Of a DNA stretch of 7,960 nt, positions 1 to 6,620 are shown piece after piece; positions within the stretch are counted from its first letter, which is position 1; each line of letters opens with the position of its first letter. The position numbers and the translations under genes were made by a program. The notes under the pieces were generated by a model. That model was not told where the DNA came from, ran no database searches, and was given only the letters and a program-made list of their open reading frames with translations. Source of the stretch: an uncultured Candidatus Melainabacteria bacterium (lineage in GTDB: Bacteria; Cyanobacteriota; Vampirovibrionia; Gastranaerophilales; Gastranaerophilaceae); the NCBI GenBank assembly GCA_934757245.1, contig CAKVLH010000024.1, forward strand, positions 1 to 7,960, read 5' to 3'.

Positions 1-2
1 AA

Positions 3-2105
3 AATGCCGATAAAGATTTTGCAGATAAATTCAATATTGCTATGACAAGAACTCCTGAAATAATGGAATTCAGAACAAGTGTTGCACAAAATTCTGCCTT
101 AAAAAACGGTGGCATAACTCCAGATATTGCTACTCAAATGTTACGTGAAACATCGGGTACTTACGGTGCATTGGTACCGCGTACATTAGATATGATTAGT
201 TACATGCAAGCAAAAATTGAGAGTGGTGCAAAATTATCTTCAATTCTTGTGAATGAAGCTTTTAATAAATTTAATAAGGAATATACGCAAGTCGGTTATG
301 GAGATAAATTTCAAAATTTACAACGTGATTTAATTTCTAAATATTGGAAAAATGCAGGTGAAAATTTTGGTAAAATTTATGATGTGGCTAAAAATCTTGA
401 TATAGACACTCCTGTTCAAGAAATTAGAACTGAATATAAGAATGCGTTTGATGCCATAGATAAAAATGTTCGTGCAATGGGTCTGGATAAAATCGGTAAA
501 ATGTCAATCAGGCTCAAAGGTCAACAAAGTTTGCATGATAAAATTGCAAATTATTTAATTGATCATCCGGGAGCTACCGTTGCAGACGCAGTTAAAGATG
601 TTCGTGATGCAATCGGTGCAAGAACGGTTGTTGAATCTGGTGATTTTAAAAATCATCCTGAAGTGAAAGCTTTACTTGATGCAGGAAAAGAGCGTGAAGC
701 AATCCTAATGACTGCAGAATTACAATCAGCGCCTGCTGTTGATGCTTTGAAAGCAGAAATCTTAAAGCAGGCAAAGACAGGAGATGCTTACTCAATTGCA
801 AGAGTAAGTAACTATGTAGCAAAAGACGGCATTCCTTATTTTTCAGAAGCTCAACTTGCAGATTTGAAACAATTTGCTGCAAATCATGGTGTGAAACTTA
901 AAATAAATTTGAGAATTGACCCTAGCGACCCGAATTTCTCAAAAGTTGATGAAAACTACAAACCTACAACAAAATCACAACCTTCTGGTTATACCGCACT
1001 ACAAGCTAACTTTATAACAAAAGATGGCAAAACAATAGAATGGCAATTCAGAGGCGACAAGGTCAATGAATTTGCTGAAGGCGAACACATTCCTTATGAT
1101 TTGAGAACTGGTAAAGATATTATCGGTGAACACAAGGAATTAGAAGTGCTTTATAATCCAATAAAAGAAATGTTGTCTGAAAAGAACATGGCAAAAGAAA
1201 TATACAAGGAGTATAACCGCTATTTGGGCGATTATTATACACACTTGAGAAAGCTTGAATTAGGCTTTGATAGCGTTGAACCTAAGCTTGAAGATTACGG
1301 CAAAGGCTTTAAATTTGATGAACGTTTGAGTGCAAAAAATCTTATTGCATTGCATGAAGCTGCGGATAAAATTAAGAATAGAGTTTTGTCTGTAAAAGAT
1401 GCAATGGAAGAGTATAACTCAAAAATAAGCATCAACAGAATCGAAAAATTTGCAGGTTCTATACAATCTTATACAGATTTGGTTGTTAAAAATCAAGAAA
1501 AAATCAAAGAGTTGAATAAAATACAAGATATGGAAGAATTTTGCAAACAAAGCTTTGAACTCATTAAAAATGAAATGGGTTTGAAAGACAGTGGTGTAAA
1601 ACTAGCATTCGCAAAAGGTAATGAAGGCGGTTATTATGACTTAGAAACAAATACGGTATATGTAAACGTAAATTGGAATGGCACAAAATGCGTTGAAGGT
1701 CAAGGAAATAAGGCCGAAATATTTGGTGATATTGCCCACGAATTAACTCATCATATTCAATGGATTGAAATTATGAGAAATGGCTGGTTTGAAGATGATT
1801 TAGGTTCTGCATATAAACAACAGCTTTTGAAATCAAAAGAAGGTAAATATATTTATAATTATGCTTCAAAAATCGGTTCAAATAGTAATTCATTCGAAAC
1901 ATCAATGAACCAATTATGGAACTGGTTGAATTATAAGGAACCTTATAAAAAAGTACAAAATGGATTTACATCAGATAGAAATGGAAATCCTATTGTTGAT
2001 GAAAATTCTTTAGAATACAAAGAATACAAAAAGCAACCGGTTGAAAAAGATGCGTTTGAAAAAGGCGAGGCAGTTGTAAAAAAATACAAAGAGTTGATTG
2101 ACTAA
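3..2105 (+). CDS. RelA/SpoT-like synthetase domain fused to HExxH metallopeptidase domain (5' partial)
   Basis: The frame is open from the window edge, so the ATG at 42 is probably internal and the true start lies upstream; residue numbers count from that ATG. Residues about 85-355 look like a RelA/SpoT nucleotidyltransferase. Visible are R157, K159, S163 and K167 with the exact spacing of the family's R-x-K-x3-S-x3-K motif, then D189-x-x-G-x-R194, then G316-Y317-x-A-L, then E333-W-Q335-F-R337 followed by A-E346-x-x-H349. In the family these bind ATP and the GDP/GTP acceptor and hold the catalytic Glu. The usual His after GYxxL is Gln321, and the stretch between D189 and Y317 is about 80 residues longer than in RelA. 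A helical linker (about 360-500) leads to a zincin-like domain: GYYD at 530-533, H566-E-L-T-H570-H571, and E668 as a possible third zinc ligand. The fusion suggests a toxin or secreted effector, which is inference; 31 bases downstream is a small co-oriented gene. Confidence 0.85.
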   Translation, partial: NADKDFADKFNIAMTRTPEIMEFRTSVAQNSALKNGGITPDIATQMLRETSGTYGALVPRTLDMISYMQAKIESGAKLSSILVNEAFNKFNKEYTQVGYGDKFQNLQRDLISKYWKNAGENFGKIYDVAKNLDIDTPVQEIRTEYKNAFDAIDKNVRAMGLDKIGKMSIRLKGQQSLHDKIANYLIDHPGATVADAVKDVRDAIGARTVVESGDFKNHPEVKALLDAGKEREAILMTAELQSAPAVDALKAEILKQAKTGDAYSIARVSNYVAKDGIPYFSEAQLADLKQFAANHGVKLKINLRIDPSDPNFSKVDENYKPTTKSQPSGYTALQANFITKDGKTIEWQFRGDKVNEFAEGEHIPYDLRTGKDIIGEHKELEVLYNPIKEMLSEKNMAKEIYKEYNRYLGDYYTHLRKLELGFDSVEPKLEDYGKGFKFDERLSAKNLIALHEAADKIKNRVLSVKDAMEEYNSKISINRIEKFAGSIQSYTDLVVKNQEKIKELNKIQDMEEFCKQSFELIKNEMGLKDSGVKLAFAKGNEGGYYDLETNTVYVNVNWNGTKCVEGQGNKAEIFGDIAHELTHHIQWIEIMRNGWFEDDLGSAYKQQLLKSKEGKYIYNYASKIGSNSNSFETSMNQLWNWLNYKEPYKKVQNGFTSDRNGNPIVDENSLEYKEYKKQPVEKDAFEKGEAVVKKYKELID

Positions 2106-2136
2106 GTGAAAATAACAATGGTAAAATAGGTATACA

Positions 2137-2568
2137 ATGAATAAAATTAATCCAATACAGCAAAACAAAGCAAAGTTTCAAGGAGTTAAAACTCCTCATA
2201 AAGAGGTGAAAACTATGGAAGAAGCATTCAAAAAATTTGTCAAAGTAATTCGCGACAGAGCTGAACGAGAAGTTCCTGAGTACGGAGACTTCGCACCTGT
2301 TTATGAGCAGTTTGCAAATCCTAAAAAAGAATTATCTGCAACAGATTTTATGCTAAAGATTTCTAAACCTCCAAAATCTGTAGAAAACAACGAAAAAATT
2401 CGCAATTTAGAAGTTGTTGCCTACAAACTTCCTGCTCCATATAAGGCAGAATGCATTGTTGCTACTGGTACAAAAGAAGAACTTATGCAAAAATTGCAAG
2501 ATACAAAGCTTTTGAAAGAAATAAGTGAAACAGCAGAAAGTCTTGCAAAAGACTTAGAGGAATTTTAA
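2137..2568 (+). CDS. Small charged protein of unknown function (143 aa), possible partner of the upstream RSH-zincin protein
   Basis: I do not recognise a family. The 143-residue product is Lys/Glu-rich, without a signal peptide or membrane segment. It appears to have an N-terminal helical part (about 27-47), a middle loop with FANPKKELSATDFM, a strand-like segment around 91-110 (LEVVAYKLPAPYKAECIVAT) and a C-terminal amphipathic helix (113-143). The first 26 residues are polar and Asn/Lys/Gln-rich with a KFQG motif at 13-16, looking like a detachable leader. A weak AGG lies 6 bases before the ATG at 2137. A much better ribosome site, AGAGGTG, precedes an in-frame ATG at 2215, which would give a 117-residue form. 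The gene follows the RSH-metallopeptidase gene by 31 bases and is probably co-transcribed. It could be an immunity protein, chaperone, second effector or unrelated; the sequence alone does not decide. Confidence 0.8.
   Translation: MNKINPIQQNKAKFQGVKTPHKEVKTMEEAFKKFVKVIRDRAEREVPEYGDFAPVYEQFANPKKELSATDFMLKISKPPKSVENNEKIRNLEVVAYKLPAPYKAECIVATGTKEELMQKLQDTKLLKEISETAESLAKDLEEF
2181..2196 (+). repeat. Short inverted repeat in the 143-aa gene leader
   Basis: The sequence AGGAGTTAAAACTCCT has 7-base complementary arms around AA, realistically a 6-bp stem with a 4-base loop in RNA. It lies within the codons of the first 26 residues, 5 bases before the AGAGGTG ribosome-site candidate. Its right arm (ACTCCT) resembles an anti-Shine-Dalgarno sequence. 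Whether it regulates anything is speculation; it may be chance. Confidence 0.35.
2202..2217 (+). promoter_or_regulatory. Strong internal ribosome-binding site with in-frame ATG
   Basis: AGAGGTG at 2202-2208 sits 6 bases before ATG 2215, codon 27 of the 143-residue reading frame. It is the best Shine-Dalgarno match near this gene, better than the one before ATG 2137. Either the shorter 117-residue form is the main product, or both forms are made, or the purine run is only Lys/Glu coding sequence. Confidence 0.4.
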
Positions 2569-2679
2569 CATTTGTTCACTAACAAAGGACGGTCATTACT
2601 TCTTTGCTATTGAGTTTTACTTATACGCTTGGAAGTATAGTGTGAAGTGTATATTTGCAATGAATTTTTTGTCCACCAA

Positions 2680-2720
2680 TTGAACTCACCTTATTTTTAG
2701 TGTAAACTTTTGTGTAGAGG
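2680..2720 (+). promoter_or_regulatory. Candidate promoter and ribosome-binding site for the glycosyltransferase gene
   Basis: TAGAGG at 2715-2720 is a good ribosome site 5 bases before ATG 2726. Upstream, TTGAAC (2680-2685) and TAAACT (2703-2708) are separated by 17 bases and resemble a sigma-70 pair, but the predicted start of transcription would fall on the ribosome site itself, so the promoter part is doubtful. The rest of the gap (2569-2679) holds a TTTGTT/AACAAA hairpin just after the preceding stop with no T-tract, and nothing else I can recognise. Confidence 0.35.
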
Positions 2721-2725
2721 TTATT

Positions 2726-4234
2726 ATGACAGTTTTATATATTTATATCACAATATTCACGATTTTTTACACTATCCTTGCTCTTGCAAGCTTGAAATCA
2801 TCAAAGAAAGTTAGAGACAAATACACTAACCGCGATTCAAATATTTGCGTTGTGGTTTACGCTTCAGGTAAAGTTGATACTTTAGAAAATTTGTTGAAGC
2901 AATTGAAAAATCAAAATTATCCAAAATCACGTTACACAATCTACGCGATTTTAGATAAGTGTGAAAGTCTTTCTGATGTTACACTTCAAACAGATTTAGA
3001 TGTAAATATTATCAATATAAATAATTTAGAGCCCATTGGAAAGAGTCAGGCATATTCTATTCTAGCCGAAAAACTTTCAGAAGTTCAAAACCTTGACGCA
3101 TACGTTTTTCTTGATGCAAAAAATTATGTTGATTCTGATTTCTTAACTAACGTTAATTACTATTTGAGTAAATATGATGTATTTATGCCGACCGTAAATT
3201 ATATTGGCGAATACAAGGATTTAAAATTCTGGGATTGTGTAAGAGTTACATATTCAACTTATGTTTCAAAATTTATTTACGCAACAAGAACACGTTTGGG
3301 TTTAACAAACTTAATTAACACAGACAATTTTGTTATAAAAAAAGATGTTTTAAATAGAATTGAATCTTTTGATTTTCAAGATAAAGCAGCGGAAGTAATT
3401 TACACATTTAAGCTTGCGCAAGAAAAAGTTGCAGTAGCTTCAATTGGCGATTTGAAAGTTTATACGGGAATCGAAAATTATGACAACAGAATCCCATCAC
3501 TTTCAAAACGTATCAATATCTTCAGAAATAGCATTTCTCATTGCTCTAATTTCATGGCACAAGAATATGTTTGTTCTCTTATTCAACCAAACTTACTCTT
3601 TTGCCTGTTTGCTTATGCAGTATTATTAAGCCATGCTTACACATTTCCATTCTGGGTTGGATATTCAACAATTTTAATAACTTCAATAATATTAGTTTTG
3701 GCGTTTTGTATAAGCTTATTACACGCAAAAATCTACGCAAAAGAATATATCTACCTGTTTGCATATCCGATTTATTCGATTGCGCATGTAATCAAGAACT
3801 TTCCACCAATCAGAGGTACAAGACGATTTATCAAAAATAGAAGTCGCAAACATAATATCGAAAAAATGGTTACAAATATTATCGTTACAGATGGCAGACG
3901 TGATTTTCAATGTCAATTGGAATTGATTTCAGATGATGGTTTAGCAAGAGTTAAATTCATAAACAAAGGCAAAACTTATACAACAAAGAATAATCATTTG
4001 CGAATGGTTGATGCGATTAGAGAATTGACAGAGAAATTGAGCGATTACGGCTTATCATTAAAAATTTGTCAATGTTGTAAATATTTTCAACCGCTTATTG
4101 ACGGTTCTACAAACATGGTTAAAGGATGTTGCAAGTGTCAATTTGAAGGGCGTGTTGATGGTGATATAATTCCGACACTTGTATGGAATACATGTCCTAA
4201 GTTTGAAGAACAAAATGTAGTTAATTTGTTCTAA
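2726..4234 (+). CDS. Membrane GT2-like glycosyltransferase with cysteine-rich C-terminal extension
   Basis: The 502-residue protein begins with a membrane anchor (about 3-22) and continues with a GT-A/GT2-type domain (about 38-250). Visible landmarks are the VVVYAS strand (42-47), ILDKCES (75-81, nucleotide-binding Asp region), PIGKSQAYS (103-111, the usual GK-A region), FLDAKNYVDSDFL (128-140, DxD region) and TDNFVIKKDVL (199-209). Three hydrophobic segments follow (about 285-305, 309-331, 340-356) and then the basic FPPIRGTRRFIKNRSRKH stretch common after the membrane part of processive GT2 enzymes. The DxD is D-A-K, no clear acidic ED base is seen, and QxxRW is replaced by KRINIFRNS, so activity is uncertain. 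Residues 380-502 are an extra soluble domain with a beta-rich part, then cysteines at 448, 450, 451, 468, 469, 471 and 490, likely a metal site. The start is supported by the TAGAGG ribosome site. The last 4 bases overlap the convergent gene. The sugar and acceptor are unknown. Confidence 0.8.
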   Translation: MTVLYIYITIFTIFYTILALASLKSSKKVRDKYTNRDSNICVVVYASGKVDTLENLLKQLKNQNYPKSRYTIYAILDKCESLSDVTLQTDLDVNIININNLEPIGKSQAYSILAEKLSEVQNLDAYVFLDAKNYVDSDFLTNVNYYLSKYDVFMPTVNYIGEYKDLKFWDCVRVTYSTYVSKFIYATRTRLGLTNLINTDNFVIKKDVLNRIESFDFQDKAAEVIYTFKLAQEKVAVASIGDLKVYTGIENYDNRIPSLSKRINIFRNSISHCSNFMAQEYVCSLIQPNLLFCLFAYAVLLSHAYTFPFWVGYSTILITSIILVLAFCISLLHAKIYAKEYIYLFAYPIYSIAHVIKNFPPIRGTRRFIKNRSRKHNIEKMVTNIIVTDGRRDFQCQLELISDDGLARVKFINKGKTYTTKNNHLRMVDAIRELTEKLSDYGLSLKICQCCKYFQPLIDGSTNMVKGCCKCQFEGRVDGDIIPTLVWNTCPKFEEQNVVNLF

Positions 4235-5055
4235 TCAATATATGCCGGGTCTTGTAATCTTACGGTAAATTTACTGCCGGCAGGTATTGATACATGTCCG
4301 CCTTTTGCAAAGAATGCGCAAATTGGAGAAGTTAATGTATTCAAGCCCAAACAAATTGTGCCATAAGCAAGTGGAAATGGCGAAAGAATAAAGGTTGTAC
4401 CTTCACCACCAAGGTTAACTGTTAAAGTCATCATTTTACTGAACAATGTTCTTCCCCAATTCCCCTTTTTCCAAGTTGTTTGTAGATATGTTCTATCACC
4501 TTTGATATTGTTTAAAAATATTTTTTGTGAATTAGCTTTTGTAACATAAGCATTTACAGGAATCGTTTGTCCTTTGTATATCATGCTCTGAATTCTTATA
4601 ACAACCAAACCTCCATTACAAGTGATTTGTGGCTGGTGAGAATCCAAAATCTTGCCCACAAAAACTGTTCCGGCCGGTATTGTATATTTCTTTTTAACTA
4701 TTGGAGTTTTGACTGCAAATCTCACAGTAGTTCCTTTTTGTTGCCAATCAGAAATTTTTGCAGAATTCACAACTTCAAATGTAGAGCCGGCATGTATTTT
4801 TACATTCCCTTGTTTTAGAATCGGAGGCGAATTATAAACTTCTGGCGTTGTTGTAACTTCAGCTTCTTTATATTTGCTGATTTCAGGAAGAGCTGGTAAT
4901 GTATCTTCCAAATTTTCAGTATGTGTATCTTTAACTAACTTAGAAGAATTATAATTTTTTCTAATATCGTCATCAACTGTCAAATCTAAATCAAAAGCCA
5001 TTATTGGCTGAGAAACAGATAATAATATTAAACTAATCAAAAAAGCTTTTTTCAT
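4231..5055 (-). CDS. Exported beta-rich protein with repeated IPAG[ST] motifs
   Basis: The 274-residue product has a clear Sec signal peptide (MKK, hydrophobic core, cleavage near QPIMA-F at 20/21). A polar, Pro/Thr-rich linker (about 25-80) leads to a beta-rich domain. A short motif occurs three times: VKIHAGSTFEV (85-95), YTIPAGTVFVGKI (124-136) and VSIPAGSKFTVRL (255-267). Alternating-hydrophobic, glycine-containing strands such as GGLVVIRIQSMIYKGQTIPVNAYV (split here by position, 148-171) recall the IPAGT.....L patterns in VirB10/TrbI-like periplasmic beta domains, a resemblance rather than an assignment. A hydrophobic Gly/Pro stretch at 214-250 may contact membrane. The gene follows the tolC-like gene in the same direction 50 bases away, suggesting an envelope role. 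No Shine-Dalgarno sequence precedes the ATG; the signal peptide fixes the start. Confidence 0.75.
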   Translation of the reverse strand: MKKAFLISLILLSVSQPIMAFDLDLTVDDDIRKNYNSSKLVKDTHTENLEDTLPALPEISKYKEAEVTTTPEVYNSPPILKQGNVKIHAGSTFEVVNSAKISDWQQKGTTVRFAVKTPIVKKKYTIPAGTVFVGKILDSHQPQITCNGGLVVIRIQSMIYKGQTIPVNAYVTKANSQKIFLNNIKGDRTYLQTTWKKGNWGRTLFSKMMTLTVNLGGEGTTFILSPFPLAYGTICLGLNTLTSPICAFFAKGGHVSIPAGSKFTVRLQDPAYID

Positions 5056-5070
5056 CGAAATTATTTTAAC

Positions 5071-5096
5071 AAAAAAGACTTCAATCTGCTAGTCTT
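5071..5096 (-). terminator. Weak hairpin terminator between the tolC-like gene and the exported-protein gene
   Basis: Read on the minus strand, AAGACT and AGTCTT form a 6-bp stem with a 10-base loop, and the second arm runs directly into four more T. It begins 10 bases past the tolC-like stop codon. The stem is short and AT-rich, so it would be leaky: enough to lower, not abolish, transcription of the exported-protein gene downstream. Confidence 0.45.
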
Positions 5097-5105
5097 ATAA
5101 GAAAA

Positions 5106-6581
5106 TTATAAATCTTCATCAATTTTATTATTTTTACGTCTAAAACGTTTTACTTCTTTTTCATCGCAACCTAAGACTTCATTTAGATGATTTATCAATT
5201 CTTCTGAATGATAGCACATAGCATGTTCTGTTTTGTGGTGGATATCAACCAAATGATAATGCATTGCCATTTCAACCTGAATCAGAGCTATATTATAGTC
5301 ATAAAGGCTTTCTACGTAGCATTGAACTGCTTTAATATAATCTTTTCTTGCGTCTTGTAATGCAATATAGTTCAATTCTCCTGCTTTGTACTTAGCTTCT
5401 ACAAGTTTATAATTTGCAGAAGCTTGTTTTGCTTCCAGTTGAGCTACAGGTATTTGGCGACTTGACTTATCATAATTATTGAATGCCCGCTTAACTTCAA
5501 AATACAAATCTTTTTTAAATAGTGTAATTTCATTGTCTGCAAGTTTTACTTGCGCGTCAGCACCTTTGATTGAATGCTTTAATTCCATGAGATTGACTGA
5601 AGATGTGAGGTTTACTCCAACTTTTAAGCTGTTATTTGAAGCTTCGTTTGTATTATTAAATCCGTATCCGGCGTTTGCAGATAGCTCTGGAAAGTACGCG
5701 CGCTTGATATAAATTAGTGATTGCTCCATTGCATTCTTTGTTGAAATTAAAACTTGTAAATCCGGACTGTTGTCATAAGCCATTTGCACAGCTTTATCAC
5801 GCGAAAACTTGAACTTGTATTCTTCAAAATTCTGCGTTTCTTTTGTACAATTAAGCGAAAAATCATTCTCAAACCCAAAAGTTTTTGTATTTTTTATGCT
5901 ATAATCCGGTTGAGAATCAAGATACATTGAGTTATTTAAATCAACCTTCGCGTTTAAAAAGTTATTTTTTGCGTTCAAGAGTCTTACTTCTGCTTCGTTT
6001 AAACTCATCTTCGCAGTAGTTAAATCCGGCTCTTGTTTAGAAATTTTTAAAATATTCTTATTAATTTCAACATTATTTTCTGCAATTTTCAATAATGCTT
6101 GCGCTCTTAGTAGTTTATAATATTTTTCTTTTACGTCAAATAAAGTTGAACACAAACTATCCATAAATTCGTATTCTGCGCCAAGTTTATAAAATTCTTC
6201 CATTCGAATGTTTGCAGTAGTTCTGCCGAAATCCCAAACCATTTTATTAACCGAAACTCCGACATTAGGAAGTTCTCGATAATGATTATTATAATAAATG
6301 CTGTTAGAATTGTTTTCGTTATAATATCCAACACCGGCGCCAATAACAGGAAAGTATTGAGATTTTGCGATACCAACATTGCTTTTCGCAATATCGAGAT
6401 AATATTTTTTGCGCTTTATCTTAGGACTGTTTCTAAATGCAGTTGCAACACAATCTAAGACGGATAAATTTGTTCCATCTTTAATTATTACTGTTTTAAA
6501 TAACTCATCGTCAGCATGCGCAAAAGCCAAATTATATCCGGCTAGTAAAAACGCGCATGTCAGTATCGCAAATCTTCTCAT
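5106..6581 (-). CDS. tolC-like: TolC-family outer-membrane efflux protein
   Basis: The 491-residue protein has a signal peptide (about 1-21, AFA-H) and the duplicated layout of the outer-membrane efflux protein family (PF02321 type), near its usual length. Repeat one (about 38-215) shows SVLDCVATAFRNSPKIK, SQYFPVIGAGVGYY and VNKMVWDFGRT; repeat two (about 262-440) shows AVQMAYDNSPDLQ, KRAYFPELSANAGYGF and a long coiled region ending in KYKAGELNYIALQDARKDYIKA. Family members form a trimeric outer-membrane channel and periplasmic tunnel that accepts substrates from inner-membrane pumps or type I secretion systems. No pump or adaptor gene is in the window, so the substrate is unknown. The tail after 440 is unusual, with seven His (441, 443, 448, 449, 453, 458, 465), two Cys and a basic end. 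The start is fixed by the signal peptide; there is no Shine-Dalgarno sequence. The exported-protein gene lies 50 bases downstream. Confidence 0.92.
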   Translation of the reverse strand: MRRFAILTCAFLLAGYNLAFAHADDELFKTVIIKDGTNLSVLDCVATAFRNSPKIKRKKYYLDIAKSNVGIAKSQYFPVIGAGVGYYNENNSNSIYYNNHYRELPNVGVSVNKMVWDFGRTTANIRMEEFYKLGAEYEFMDSLCSTLFDVKEKYYKLLRAQALLKIAENNVEINKNILKISKQEPDLTTAKMSLNEAEVRLLNAKNNFLNAKVDLNNSMYLDSQPDYSIKNTKTFGFENDFSLNCTKETQNFEEYKFKFSRDKAVQMAYDNSPDLQVLISTKNAMEQSLIYIKRAYFPELSANAGYGFNNTNEASNNSLKVGVNLTSSVNLMELKHSIKGADAQVKLADNEITLFKKDLYFEVKRAFNNYDKSSRQIPVAQLEAKQASANYKLVEAKYKAGELNYIALQDARKDYIKAVQCYVESLYDYNIALIQVEMAMHYHLVDIHHKTEHAMCYHSEELINHLNEVLGCDEKEVKRFRRKNNKIDEDL

Positions 6582-6587
6582 ACTTTA

Positions 6588-6606
6588 ATTATACTATACT
6601 TGTCAA
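6588..6606 (-). promoter_or_regulatory. Candidate promoter of the tolC-like gene
   Basis: On the minus strand a perfect TATAAT (6593-6588) ends 6 bases before the ATG, so transcription would start at about the A of the start codon (leaderless mRNA). A TTGACA (6606-6601) is present but only 7 bases upstream, not the usual 17, and an overlapping TATAGT lies between them. The hexamer at the proper -35 distance (ACATTA) is a poor match. The promoter is probable, its exact register is not. Confidence 0.4.
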
Positions 6607-6620
6607 GAGCTAATGTAGTT

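Noticed and set aside
646..882. Antisense open frame of 78 codons inside the RSH-zincin gene
   Set aside because: It lies wholly within a well-supported gene, is Leu/His/Gln-rich as expected for a shadow of Lys/Glu-rich coding sequence, and has no start signals.
1990..2199. Antisense open frame of 69 codons across the gap before the 143-aa gene
   Set aside because: It is low-complexity Leu/Phe/Cys sequence antisense to two plausible genes; no family resemblance.
2571..2586. TTTGTT/AACAAA hairpin after the 143-aa gene as a terminator
   Set aside because: The stem is six A/T-rich pairs and is followed by GGACGG, not a T-tract.
2610..2641. TTGAGT and TATAGT as a promoter before the glycosyltransferase gene
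   Set aside because: The spacer is 20 bases, outside the usual 16-18.
3571..3916. Several short open frames on both strands within the glycosyltransferase membrane region
   Set aside because: They mirror hydrophobic coding sequence and overlap a gene with clear domain structure.
4567..4837. Two plus-strand open frames opposite the exported-protein gene
   Set aside because: The minus-strand frame has a signal peptide and repeated motifs; the plus-strand frames have neither.
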